From Climacium dendroides (lineage: Eukaryota > Streptophyta > Bryopsida > Hypnales > Climaciaceae), in the NCBI GenBank assembly GCA_950106755.1, contig OX467091.1, positions 21,965,538 to 22,029,537 of the forward strand: a stretch of DNA of 64,000 nucleotides, read 5' to 3'. The translations under genes and the position numbers were made by a program. Shown here piece after piece: positions 37,081 to 48,731 of this stretch. The notes beneath the pieces were generated by a model. That model made no database searches and had not been told where the DNA came from. It worked only from the letters and a program-made list of their open reading frames with translations. Position 1 is the first letter of the stretch; each line of letters begins with the position of its first letter.

Positions 37081-38425
37081 AAAATGTATTACTTTAGAGG
37101 TCAATATTCAAATGGACAAGGATAGTCCCCATCTAAAAACAACAGTGAAAAGCTTTTTTATTTGACTTTAACTACCTATAATATATCTTTTCATTTTTCA
37201 AAAATGAACTGGAGCAAAAGTCCTAAATGCATATCGAATATTCTTCCAATTGCCAATCCACTACAAAAATTATTTTGAGAAACTAATAAGAACAGTGTGG
37301 CCATAAGGTTCTCCTACTCCAACCACAAACTTTAACTATGTTATGTTGTGTGAATGTGGTTTGTCAAATAAATAAAGATTGTAATATACAACAAATTGAG
37401 TCCCACAACTAACACCAAATATGCAATAAAAAAACTAAGCAAGAATGCATAATAAACACACCTTCAAGTAGGAGTAAAATGGCTCCGATGTCACCTCACA
37501 TGACAGGTTGTAAACAACATTTAAAAAATTGGATTCAACACTACGAGAGTCAATGCCATAGTCTTCATTCAAAGGATATATTTACAATAGCCAATAAATG
37601 TAGAGTAACCTTGCCAATCATCACATAGACAAATTCAAATCCTTTTCTATATTACAATAGGAACTTGCTAGCTTTGAAACTTGGTACAATTATTCAAAGC
37701 CAAATTAAGATTCACTTCCAAAAATAAATGTGTAAAAATATTTCCTCTTGCATATTTCGTTGCAACTTAATGGTAACACACTTTAAATTTTGCGAAAAAA
37801 AGCTACAACCCTTCACCGCACAGTGTGTGGTGACTGTGTAGTGGTATGAATTCATTGTTGAACTAGTATCTATGGTTGATTCAATATGTGCATGTGGTAT
37901 GAATTCGACTGTACGGTGATTGGAACCGTCTGGTCAATGGTAGGTTTACTCTAAGGTGAAGGGCACCCATTACTAATTGGTGCCCCATCAACAATCAATA
38001 GGGTGCAATATTTCCAATTAAAGCTGGAATAGATTTCCAACTAAGGCTTAGAATGTATTTTTTTCTCCTTTTCAAGGTTAAGACTATCAAGTTCATGACA
38101 CATATGCTAAAATAGTGAGTAAAAAAGTAATAAACAATGAGCAGAAAAATAGTTATTGAATCATTGGAATTGGAAGAGTTTAAACATTGGCTATAGGTCC
38201 AAAGCACTTTATGCCTCCCAAAATTCATAGAAATTTCAGTTCAAGCCATGAAACTACCAATTTTTTTGCAATCCTCATCATTTCTATCGATGCAACTCTG
38301 AAAATATTTGTTTTGCCCTTGCACTGCTCCAGATGATATCCATAATTGCTTACTTGATCAGTTGTGGGCACCTTCACCTTAGACATGTGCAACGGCCAAA
38401 GATTCCCCAATGAGCCATTCTACTT
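37081..38425. other. Intergenic AT-rich DNA
   Basis: No gene or clear repeat structure. Two short related segments (GTGGT..ATGAATTC) near 37836-37860 and 37890-37915 are noted only. Confidence 0.5.
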
Positions 38426-38887
38426 TTAACCCTTCAACGTCGAGGCGGCAAGATGTTTTGCAGCCAATGAATGACAAAGAATCTCTCCATGCAGGACAGA
38501 AGTGCAACTATTCATCCTCCGAATTTTGTGGGAAAAGGGAATGTACGTAGCTTGTCTCCCAACGAGTGCTTTTTCAATTTTTTTTTAAGCCAACAATTCA
38601 CACAGTACCCAAACAAGATGACTTCCACAAGTAACCAGCTCGTTGTTGAAGGGTTAACCCCTTCAACAACAAATTGGTGACCGTGGAAATCATTTGTTTT
38701 CGTACAGTGTGAATTGTTGGCTTAAAAAAAAATGAAAAAGCTCTCGTTGGGAGACAAGCTATGAACGTTCCCTTTTCCCACAAAATTCGGAGGATGAATA
38801 GTTGCACTTCTGTCTTGCATGGAGAGATTCTTTGTCATTCATTGGCTGCAAAAAACGCCCGCGGCGGCGGCGGCGTTTGAGGGTTAA
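38426..38887. mobile_element. Head-to-head dimer of family A MITEs
   Basis: Copy A3a runs from TTAA 38426-38429 to TTAA 38654-38657 and copy A3b, inverted, from there to TTAA 38884-38887. The arms match closely over about 225 bp (for example GCAACTATTCATCCTCCGAA at about 38505 against the reverse complement at about 38790), making one long hairpin with almost no spacer. A3b contains a GCGGCGGCGGCGGCG stretch near 38861-38876 that A3a lacks. Confidence 0.85.
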
Positions 38888-39146
38888 GTTACTTATCTCC
38901 ACTACTGTAGTTCCAACGTGCGGCGCTGAGCACTCGTCACTCGTCAGTGGGTTGGGAACAAGTCAATAATAGCTTCGTCGTACAGACTTTCAGGTGCACT
39001 CGGGAATACGGTCCCACGGACAGGTGCCCGTGGGATATTTCTACTGTCCGAAGGCATGCAAGACTGGACTACTGGACACCGAAGAGACGGAAGGGGTCAA
39101 CCTCGGCTTATGAGATTCATACTAAGTTAAGGCAAGGAAGGAGAGC
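38888..39146. other. Moderate-GC intergenic segment
   Basis: The segment has higher GC than its surroundings and an open frame of 79 codons (38947-39186, partly in the next hairpin), but no similarity I recognise. It may be a remnant of a gene or of an element. Confidence 0.3.
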
Positions 39147-39358
39147 ACCCAATGGCGTCAGTGTACCCAATGGCGTCACTTTCTAGGTCAGGAAATGATT
39201 ATAGAATAGAAATGTAGGTCAGCTACGGATAACTTATTATTTTGGTGGATATAAAATAATAAGCTATCTACAGCTTATCCATATTTAAGTTTTGAAACGA
39301 CTACCATATGTAGAAAGCGACACGCCATTGGGTACATGGACGCCATTGGATGCTCCTA
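39147..39358. repeat. Small fold-back element
   Basis: Outer inverted repeats of about 45 bp: AGAGCACCCAATGGCGTCAG..TACCCAATGGCG at 39147 is complementary to CGCCATTGGGTAC..GGACGCCATTGGATGCTCC ending about 39356. In the centre a second inverted pair (GATAACTTATTAT..ATAATAAGCTATC, 39228-39268) forms a hairpin. The CCCAATGGCGT motif occurs twice in each arm. A MITE-like origin is likely. Confidence 0.7.
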
Positions 39359-39590
39359 CCTTATTCCAAGGGGAAATTTGGAACAACGTCCAAAATTGTA
39401 ATAAAAGGTGTACAACTACTTCCAAAAAATCTGAAAAAATTTCATAGGTGCTGATTTTGAACATCCAAAAACTATTCTTCAGAAAATTTAGGAAAAGGGA
39501 CACATTTACGCATGAAAAGGAAAAAAAGAAAAACACAATTCAAAATTGGGAGTGTCAAAAAAGGAGGAGGAGCAAAGTGCTAAAAGTCAC

Positions 39591-39950
39591 GAAATATTTG
39601 TCGAATTGGGCAATGTGTTCAATTTATATTTCACAACCGTATCATGTGTTTTTAGGTTCAATTCTTTTGTCCAAAGACTAAAGTTCACGATGCACATTAT
39701 TGATTCAACAAATCCAAAAAAAAAAATTATCATTAACAATATCATTAAAAGTTGAAAAGTGCCAAAAATTATAGTGACCTTCGTAGTTTTTTTAATGATA
39801 TTGTCAATGATAATTTGCTTTTTTTGGATTTGTTGGATCAATAATGTGCATCATGAACTTTAGTCTTTGGACAAAAGAATTGAACTTGAAAACGCATGAT
39901 ATGGTTGTGAAATATAAATTGAATGCATTGCCCAATTCGACAAATATTTC
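39591..39950. repeat. Long hairpin with ~160-bp arms
   Basis: The left arm (39591-39752) and right arm (about 39789-39950) are reverse complements with few mismatches, including GAAATATTTGTCGAATTGGG at the outer end and CAAAAGAATTGAACCTAAA-type sequence within, separated by a loop of about 36 nt. A transcript across it would form a long double-stranded RNA. No coding content. Confidence 0.8.
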
Positions 39951-42338
39951 AAATGCAAGAGCATTATGATGTAACAGTGGTCCATATTGCAACTTACCTA
40001 TATTCCCTCTACAATGGCTAATGCTATTCCATGATCTCAATTAAAAAAAAATTCAATATTTTTAGAACCAATATCATTTGTATATTTGTCAAACTATTAA
40101 TATTTTAAACTCTACAAATGTCAGTTTCCTTCAATTTTTATGTATAACAATTTGAAATGATGTATATCAACATACCAAGGCACAATTTTTTTTTGAAGTT
40201 CTAAGAAAAAATGGGCAAAAGAAAAAGTAATTCCAAATCTTGTTGAACAAAATTGAGTTTTAGACATGGCTAACTTTGAAATTGATTTTCTTTCAAATCA
40301 CAACTAATTTTTTCTTCAAAATTCCATGCTAACCTTTGTACTTGGATTCATTTGCCATTGTATGTCTCTTTAGCCAACTTGCCAACTCCAATCCTTGAAT
40401 TAATTGATAAATCCCTCCCAAGCATCTAGCAAAGGATAAAACTTTTTTAACTTGGAAGAGAACCATTGATTGGCTATTCAATGTTATGACCTTCAACAAC
40501 TACTAATAGGTGTAAGTTTGGAAAGCCCAATGGCCCCACTCAAGTCAAACCATAAGGTTTTAAGGTATAGAATGTAGTTGCCGAAGATGCTTAGGGGTAA
40601 GGTAGGATCACCTTAAACCAAACAAATTTCTTTGACAAACAATATTGAATCAAAAACTTTCATTTTTTAATCATGTAGAGACAATTTTGTAAGAAAGTTG
40701 GAGAAAATACTAGAATGAATCAGTATTTGATTTCAATATTCAAAGTTATAAGAGGTCAAAGTTGAATTGAAGAGTCTATTTGGTATTCTAAAACTCATTT
40801 CATATTGAAAGCTTTGCTAGCAATACTACAAAATAATCCTACTCCAATAATTTTGGATAAAAAGAACATAATTAATGCTTGGACTTGCCAAAACATTCTC
40901 TATGGAAGAACCAAACATGGATTTTTTTTGGTTGAAATTGGCAACTTTGTTCAAACTATTATTTCTTTGACAAGTAATTCATTGGATTAGAAATGATGGA
41001 GATTCTTTTGTTTTTGCCTATTAGGAGACTTTTGATTAGTTGAAAGTCAAGTAATATGTTAAACAAAGGTTTCATTATCCAAAATAGTGACCTCATATTT
41101 TACCAAGATACACTTTACCCAAACCACATGCTCACATCAAATGTCTTATCATAGTTGTGTGTAACTTCATGTGACATAATTGTCTCTACATTTGCAATCC
41201 TCTAATGGCTATAAGATTTTATTCTATAAGCAAATGTCATACTCTTGCTTTTTGTATTAAGTAAATCTTCACCATTTTAATTGACTTACATATATTTTAC
41301 ATTTGTCTCAAATGACAAGGGAAAAAAAATTAGATGAATTACAATAGATTTGTAAATACATTTACATCTAAAAACTAATTTAATGTATTCAAACTTTTTC
41401 ATTATCATTTAGTGTATAAAATATCAAAACCAATAATCCAAGAAAATTCACACTAGAAATTAGAATCTTAAATTATGGACAACAAATATACAATAAGAAT
41501 ACTTCATGATATATTTATTTTGGATTCTAATATGAGCACCATAATGAACCAACTTTTAAATCACTCCAATCCAAATAAAGAATTGGAGTTCTTTCTCTTT
41601 GTCTAGTGTTGATTTTGGATACTCTTTTTTAAAGTGGAAATACCCACAACTATTTGTGGATCTATTTCTAACAAGTATATTTCTTTTGAAAGTTGCCACC
41701 TAGTAAAGTGAAATTAAGCAATCGATTTCCCATATAATTGAGATTGGTTGATTGTTGATGTTTTACATTTTAGTTTCATGACAAGTCTATATGATGGTTT
41801 CAATGGTTTTGTAGACAAAACTATAATGTTGGTGTACATTCAAGTTTTGAAATGTACACCATTGGTATAATTTTACCCACAATGGGCTCACTTACCTTAA
41901 ACAATTTTGGGTGAGGTTTTTGCCTTACCTTGATTCACAATATTGAAAGCATAGAGTGAATATTGAATTGGTTGGATATGTCCATCAATAGGGTTTGGTA
42001 AGACTGAGTGTCCTACTACATCAATCAAATATCATGGTGACGTCCCATTTCCAAGCACTTGAGCAATTCAACCTATGTATGGTTTGGGGAAGGTTGAGGA
42101 CATTTTTTCCCACGTAGAGAAATAGAGTTAAGAGGATTCATAATTTTTTTTTAAAAATTTCCCTCAAAAACAAAATTATCATGAATTTTTTTCGTGAAGA
42201 TTTTGTTTGTCCCATTCTCGATTTGTAAAGAAACCAATTTCCAATTGTAGATTGCTTACAAAACCGATGTAGGTGATCATTGTCACTTTTAAATGTACAT
42301 GCTGTGATCATTTTATACTTTCAATGTACACCTCCCAG
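39951..42338. other. Intergenic AT-rich DNA
   Basis: No gene recognised. Sequence is AT-rich without clear repeats; the frame at 40805-40990 is not supported. Confidence 0.5.
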
Positions 42339-42381
42339 ACATTTCTCGAACATTTCTCGGACATTTCTTGGACATTTCTAG
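42339..42381 (+). repeat. Four-copy 11-bp tandem repeat
   Basis: Four consecutive units of the form (G/A)ACATTTCT(C/T/A)G occur upstream of the HMA-like gene. Confidence 0.75.
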
Positions 42382-42699
42382 TACTCGTGTTGGCCATGTT
42401 GAACGTGAGCTGCCACCTACAATAAAGCTGATTAGAAGAAATATAAGCTGTGAGAATGGGTTGAAGGTAGGAAAAGGGTCGACTCCTTTACGCGGTATTA
42501 CAGTAGAGAAAGTAGGGATGTATTATTCAAGCACTCTTTCCGCAGCCTGAGGTGTGAGTCACCCCAACGTGCCCAACCAGGAGATCTTTTGCAAGCATAA
42601 TTTAGTAATTTCTCTCCTGTTTTGGTGGTGTTTCCTGGAAGCTTTTAGATTCAGCGTCAAAACTACTATTGTAACGTAACCCCCCTCCTTCCCCACACC

Positions 42700-42907
42700 T
42701 GCTGAATGATCCCTTATTACCTTTGCTTCTTGCACCTCAAGCTCGTCAGTTCCGTTGCTCTTCATTCCAGCGCCTGCAAACTAAGCTTCTACCGTTACGA
42801 ATTGTGCTTGCTGTTGCAGCCTTCGGGACGTACCATCACTAGTCTAGTTTCTCCTCTTCTTCTTCTTGCCGTCTGTGAGAAGAGCCTCTAGAAGTTATCA
42901 GAGAACG
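42700..42907 (+). promoter_or_regulatory. Promoter and pyrimidine-rich leader of the HMA-like gene
   Basis: Composition becomes gene-like here. A C/T-rich tract (TTTCTCCTCTTCTTCTTCTT, about 42846-42868) precedes the start codon at 42908 and is typical of plant 5' leaders. No TATA box was fixed. Confidence 0.4.
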
Positions 42908-45128
42908 ATGTCGTCGAGTTATATGACCGATGTGAGTTCAATCTTCCCGGCCTGTTTTTTTGGGACTCTAAGAAGACTTGCTTTGCTTTGCCTTGCCTTG
43001 CCTGGTGCAGTCTAGGCTAGTGAGAGGGTGGTTGTGTTTGTGGGATAGAGAAATGAGAAACTTTCGCTTGACTTGTGTGACTGTGCACATCTTTGCATGT
43101 GCTTGTGCACCAAGTGAATTTCCATTCTCCAGGCTCTTCCCAATTAGTTGCTAGAACGTTGTTAAGCCTTAAAGATCCTAGTTTGGTCAAGCCGTCACTA
43201 TTAATAGGGACTTGTTTCGAAAAATGCTAGTTCACTCTCTTGTAGAATCAGTTACTGATGAGGCGAATTCTTGGTGTGTGTGTGTGTGTTTCTGTGTGTG
43301 TGTGTTGTGATGCTGTCCACAGCTATTCTATGGCAAGCCGGAGCCTGTGTGGGTGATCAACAGCCGACGAAGGGGCATGGGAGGAGATTCGTACAATCAG
43401 TCGGGATACGGGGGTCAGGGGTACGGCGGTCAGGGATACGGGTCTGGCTATGGCAGTGGTCGTGGCACTTCTATGTTGCCGGTAATCATCGATCTCGTAC
43501 CTTATTATTTGATAATTATGTATAGTAACATGTTCTTGGGATTCTTGGGACGCTTACTTTGGCTTCTGGAAATGACGAGCTTCGTTCTTGGCCTTGCAGG
43601 ACGTGACTATCCAGACGCCTTTGATGGACATGAACGACGTTGCGAGGATCAAGAATGCTTTGAGTGTTCAAGGTTAGTTCTGTGTGTCCCTTTTGTCTAT
43701 TGGGCTTGCACTGGTCAGGAGTACTCTCACATCACCGAGCTTATGTCAAATCTTACCATTTTAAGAAATTTCGTAGGTAGTTGCGTCCCAGGATGATAGT
43801 TGCGTTCCTTGTTTTCATTAGAATGCTTAACCCTGAAAAGGACAACGGGGTGACCTTGGAAATCATCAGTTTTCATGACCGTGTGAATCATTGGCTTAAA
43901 AAATTGCAAGAGCACTAATAGAAGTCAAAGTACTATAATCAGATCTCCCCTTTCCAAACAAAATTTCGAGGATGAATAGTTGCACTTCTGTCCTACATGG
44001 ATAGATTCTCTGTCATCCATCGGACGCTAAGTGTTGTTTAAGGGTTAACAACACTTTGTAACGATGAAGTCTGTAATTGCACATTTCCTGTAGATAGGGT
44101 CAGAATCTGTCGTGCTTGTGTTCACATTGATTGGACAACGTTCACATTTTGTGAAAGTTGTCTAGCTGTGAACACATGTGAGGCTGCATTTAGAATCCGT
44201 TTGTTCCCTCACTGGACGAGTGCTACATTTTAGGTTGACAGTGAGAGCGCACTTTTCAACGCTTCATGCACTTAAAGGATCAGGGTCTTCAACTGGATTC
44301 AAAGGGATGGGTAGGTTTTGCCCCTGCTTAGCTCCCTCCAACCCTAGGGAACTTTGGAGGGGGACAATTTTGGCACCAATGTTTACCACGATACACCTTG
44401 GTAAATGTATAACGTGACAAAAGTTGAATTCCTGGACGGCATGGCAGACTCCTAATCTTCCTTAGGCTAGGACATTTTGTCACATGGGTGTTCTACCACT
44501 TCGAAATTAAATGGAACCATAGGGTAAAATCGATCAGTCTGAAAGTGGTTAAGTATACTTCAAAATTGCACGTTTGATGATCACCGAAGTTTGCGAGTGG
44601 TGGCAGTAGAAACAGAAGGAAAGAAATGTTTGTTTTAATTTTTGCATTTCCAGCAGTTTACAACGCGCTGTGCGAAATTTCGGTACCTTGCTTAGTCTTA
44701 TGACATTTTGGCACATGGGTGGTCAAGTGCTCATTTTATGATCACCGAAGTTTGCGAGTGTTGACATTAGAAAACAGAAATTTTATCTTCCGACTGTCGC
44801 ATTTTCAGGAGTCTACAACGTGGTGTGCGACATTCCAGCGCAGTCCGTGCGGGTGTCCTCCAACCTGTCTCCGCGGACGGTGGTGGAGCTCATCCGGCAG
44901 GCGATGGGGAGCGCTAACATCGTCAACTACGTGGATCCAATGCAGCCCACCTTCACGTCCCCGCGAGACAGCATGCGGTACTCGTCCTACGACGACTCCT
45001 ATTCGTACGACGGCCGGACGGGGTACAACCCCCAGTATAACGCTCCTTACAACGGCCGCTCGTATGATAATGAGTTTCGGCCTTCGGGCTATGGCGGTGG
45101 GAGCAGATATGGCAGCAATCTCTACTGA
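42908..45128 (+). CDS. Degenerate HMA-fold protein with Gly/Tyr-rich flanks
   Basis: Four exons with consistent phases: 42908-42931, 43323-43481, 43600-43672, 44809-45128; 191 aa. After MSSSYMTDLFYGKPEPVWV comes a G/Y/Q-rich stretch (residues about 28-58). Residues about 62-130 fit the beta-alpha-beta-beta-alpha-beta pattern of heavy-metal-associated domains: DVTIQTP, then the MNDVARIKNALSV helix, GVYNVVCDIPA, QSVRVSSN, the LSPRTVVELIRQAM helix and ANIVNYVDP. The metal-binding CxxC of true HMA domains is missing; MDMND occupies that place. The C-terminal 60 residues are rich in Tyr, Ser, Asn, Gly and Arg. Plants have many HMA-like proteins (HIPP/HPP families), some without cysteines, but I cannot name a closer relative. 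Function unknown; low-complexity flanks suggest RNA-granule or protein-assembly behaviour only speculatively. Intron 3 (about 1.1 kb) contains a MITE and a partial duplicate of the start of exon 4. Confidence 0.75.
43271..43311 (+). repeat. (GT)n microsatellite in intron 1 of the HMA-like gene
   Basis: GTGTGTGTGTGTGTTTCTGTGTGTGTGTG, an interrupted dinucleotide run just upstream of the exon 2 acceptor. Confidence 0.9.
43827..44048. mobile_element. Family A MITE (A5) in intron 3 of the HMA-like gene
   Basis: A complete 222-bp copy from TTAA 43827-43830 (then CCCTGAAAAGG) to TTAA 44045-44048 (preceded by TTTAAGGG), with the signature GAGGATGAATAGTTGCACTT near 43970. Its orientation matches A2 and A3b. 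It lies within the transcribed region, about 155 bp after the donor of intron 3. Confidence 0.8.
44560..44700 (+). repeat. Partial duplication of the intron 3/exon 4 boundary
   Basis: The segment GATCACCGAAGTTTGCGAGTG..GCA(T)TAGAAA(A)CAGAA at about 44579 recurs at about 44740. The downstream part 'ttccagcagtttacaacgcgctgtgcgaaatttc' (about 44648-44682) mirrors the real acceptor and first codons of exon 4 (44803-44835). In the exon frame the duplicate would read VYNALCEIS beside the true VYNVVCDIP. Confidence 0.7.
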
Positions 45129-46233
45129 TTTTCTATACATCAAAGGTACCCACACCCGAGAGATCTCTTTGCCAGAAATTCTGAGAGGATTCGAACGCAC
45201 CAAAGGACGTGTCACGAATGTTTGCATACCGTCTGCAAAACTTACAACGGTTCAAAGTGTTCTGAACACACCTATCGGACACTTTGAATTCTTGTATGTG
45301 ATGACACTGATGGTGAAATTTTGTCCTTCATTCTAAATAATTAACGTGCCCTTATTGTACTGCAAGTCACTTCCAGAGAGTGTAACTGGATCCCTGAGAG
45401 TGCAATTGGATCCCTTGAAATTGAAGTTTGGATGAAGCTCGAAGCTTTACTTTGCCGTGCAATGCAAATGCAGAGGCTCGCATTGAGGATGCTCTACCTT
45501 ACTGATGTCTCGTCTTCTGCAGTTGGAATGTACAGGTGAAAGACCGTCTCCCAACAAGCGTATCATGGATCCTCCTCGCTCTAGCATCCAGCTGGTTTGG
45601 GGAGGCGAGAAGGTGTATGAGTTGTATGACTGAGCTCCGCATTGGGGGTTCTTTGAAGGCCTTTGAAAATGCCTTGAAAAGGAGAGACCCTGGCTTTTTA
45701 GTCTGAATTTGGTAGGATAAGCAGGACTTCAGGGAATGTTTTTCCAAGTGGAAGTTTTAGGTGTTGCACATTCCGTGAGTCGCAACGGAACTAAGGCACA
45801 GCAAGACCAAAATTATGCGACACTTTGAGTGCTGAGCATTGTTTTTTGACTAGCCAAATTTTTACATGAATTTATTTGTGAAGCATAGAAGGCTCCAATG
45901 TGCCAGAAAATTGCATTGTTTGTAATAGTTGTACAGTTTAAAAAGCTTTGTTGGTAGATGTGTTTGAGGTGTACACTTTTTCAAAAATTAATGCTTACTT
46001 GTGCAAAGGGGTCGATCTGGGTATCTTGTGCAATGTGCTTGTTGTTGCTTGTATTTGGAGAGAGAGAATTAGTTGAGAGGACACAAGTACAAGCCGATTC
46101 ATATTAATCTAATAAGAATTGAAATTGATATAAATATTCAAATAAGTGGGGGTCATGACCATTTTAAAAAGGTTCAAGATGAATGACCCAACTCCCTAAT
46201 CCCATTTGATGAAGGTGCTTTGAAAGCACAAGT
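45129..46233 (+). other. 3' UTR and downstream flank of the HMA-like gene
   Basis: Moderate-GC sequence to about 46080, probably 3' UTR in its first part, then AT-rich. A short repeat (TGAGAGTGCAA.TGGATCCCT) near 45383-45417 is visible. No second gene is supported; other-frame readings over exon 4 are shadows. Confidence 0.4.
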
Positions 46234-47175
46234 TTAACCCCTATAGTTTTTTGACTATATTTTTACCAAAAAACGCTCCAAAGCTGCCATTTCTAGTACA
46301 AGTACAAAATTTTAGGGAAAAAAATAACATTTTTGGACACATGTAACCATAGGATCTTGTAGTATACTAATTTGAGAAGATGTGGAAAAAATTTCAGAAA
46401 TTTCCACCGTCTGGATTGCAAGATAACACATTTGAAGTCACAAAAATCCTTTTTTGGATCCTCCTAAAAACTAGGTAGCTACACTTCACAAGGTCATATT
46501 TGTATGAAAAAATATTCAAAATGGTAGTTACTCTTTGAATTCATTTTTCAAAGCAAGCTAGTTATATGCTTGGAAAAAATAAGATCATTTGGAATTGTAC
46601 AACATATAGGAAAAACATCGTAAGTAGAAAGATGTAAAAAATGATTCAAAGTACTAAATTTTTAACAATTTGTTTATGGAATTGAAAATGCCAATTCCAA
46701 TAGTTGTAATGTTGTAGTAAACAATCTACACCTAATATTTTTAATCTTTTTTAAAAATATTCAAAATTGAGTTAAATAAAATACTTCAAAATTTATCTTA
46801 GAATAGAGATTTCATAACTATCCACAAACTAAAACTCCTATAACTTTCATCTCATTAATCAAAATGGAATGATTCAAATCTTATCACACATTTTATAAAT
46901 CTAAAAAATAATTTCAAAATTTTATTTAAAAAAATATATTTAAAAAAAAAGTTTTTTTGTTGCCTGGGCTACCTACACTTCATTGAAAACTACATATCAT
47001 ACAATAACTTTTGAACCATGTAGTCAAAAGTTATGAAAATTGTTGGGCCTAAAAGATACTCCTCCGGCACATGTTATGTGAAAATTTTAAACAAAAATAA
47101 ATAAAAACTCCATATGTAATGAGTTGCCCAAAATTGCTATATTGTCAAAAATGTTGTTTAGGGCTTTAGGGGATA
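46234..47175 (+). repeat. Family D repeat, copy 1
   Basis: Starts TTAACCCCTATAG at 46234 and ends near 47175 with CTTTAGGGGATAA, so the ends are short inverted repeats (CCCCTATAG/CCCCTAAAG) next to TTAA or TTA(T). It is colinear with the copies at 47361 and 20232. Probably a non-autonomous TTAA-type DNA element, about 940 bp, without coding sequence. Confidence 0.6.
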
Positions 47176-47360
47176 ATATTCTTAAAAGCACCTCTTTTAT
47201 TGCCTGAAGCTATAAATTATTTTGACAAGCATTGGTTCATAATTAAGCCCACCTAAATGAACATTTAATGAACCACATCTTTTATGGGCATTAAACCACT
47301 TTTAAAAATAGGAATTTTGATATCAACATTTGTTCATAATTGAGCCCACTTGAACAAATA

Positions 47361-48310
47361 TTTACCCCTTAAAGGATTTTGACTATGTTTTCACCAAAAA
47401 TGCTCCAAAACTGCCATCTCTAATACAAGTACCAAAAAAAAATTTAAATGATTTTTGATGCATCTAACCGTAGGATCTTATATTAATTTGGTTTGAGAAT
47501 ATGTAGAAAAAATTTCAGAATTTTACACTGTGTAGATTGTAAGATATTAGTGTTTGAAGTAACAAAAATTCTTTTTTTGTCCCTGCGAAAAATCAGGCAG
47601 CTACACTTCTTAAGGTCAGATCATTATGAAAAAATGTCCAAAATGGTGGTTACTCTTTGAATTCATTCTTCAAAGCAAGTTGGCTACATGCTTGAAAATT
47701 TTCAAATCATTTGGAATTGAAAAAAAATATAGGAAAAAAATAGAAAGTAGAAAGAAGTAGAAAATGATTCAAAATACAAAATTGTTAACAATTTATTTAT
47801 GAAATTGAAAAATGCCAATCCCAATGGTTTTAATGATTTAATAAACAATCTACACCCAATTATTTTATTTTATTTCAAAAATATTGAAAATTGAGTTAAA
47901 TAAAGGACTTCAAAGTTTATTTTAGAGTATAGATTCCATAACTACCCACAAACTACCTACAACTAAAAGTCCTCATAACTTTCATCTCATTAATCAAAAT
48001 GGAATGATTAAAAGCTTTTCATGTATAAATAAATCTACATAACTAATTCCAAATTTTTATTTTTTAAAAAAGAGATTTATTAAAAATAAAAATTTGCCTG
48101 AATTGCCTACCAAACAAAGAAAACTACATATCATACAATAACTTTTTAACCATGTAGTCAAAAGGTATGAAAATTGTTGGGCCTTAAAGCTACTCCTCAA
48201 GCACATGTTGTGTGAAAATTTCAATGAATAAAAATAAAAATTCCATTTGTAGTGAGTTGCCCCAAATCGCTATGTTGCCAAAAAACACCATTTGGACCTT
48301 AATCCACCTA
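47361..48310 (+). repeat. Family D repeat, copy 2
   Basis: It begins TTTACCCCTTAAAGG and follows the same block order as copy 1, in the same orientation, ending near 48300. Copies 1 and 2 are about 1.13 kb apart start to start and separated by about 185 bp of different sequence, so this looks like a tandem pair. Confidence 0.6.
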
Positions 48311-48731
48311 TAAATAGATATTGTTTATGCAACTTGTTCTAACAGGAATTGTTCATAACAAAACCCACATGAACCAACATTTAATAAACCATCTCTTTAT
48401 TAGTCTTAAACCACCTATAAATAGATATAAACTTTGATATCATTCTCTAACAAGTAACATCCAATTGCTTCTTTAAAAAAATGAGTTACATATTCTATGG
48501 ACATGGGTGTTCATGGTGCTCATTTTAAGTTACTTTGGATCTACAATCATCAAGTGCTCATTTTTTAATTTTAGAATGTAATAGTAAATGTCATAAACTA
48601 AGATGCTCTATACTATAGTGTGCACCTACATAGAAAATTTTAGATTTTTTTAAGCAAATGTTGTATTTGATATGAATTTTTTCAATTTTTATTCAAAAAT
48701 TCATACTAATTAAAAATAAAAGACCCATTTA

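Noticed and set aside
38947..39186. 79-codon frame in a moderate-GC segment
   Set aside because: Overlaps the 39147 hairpin and shows no family similarity.
44719..45336. 205-codon plus frame and 140-codon minus frame over exon 4 of the HMA-like gene
   Set aside because: Shadows of the true exon frame, which is fixed by splice phase and by the HMA-like pattern.
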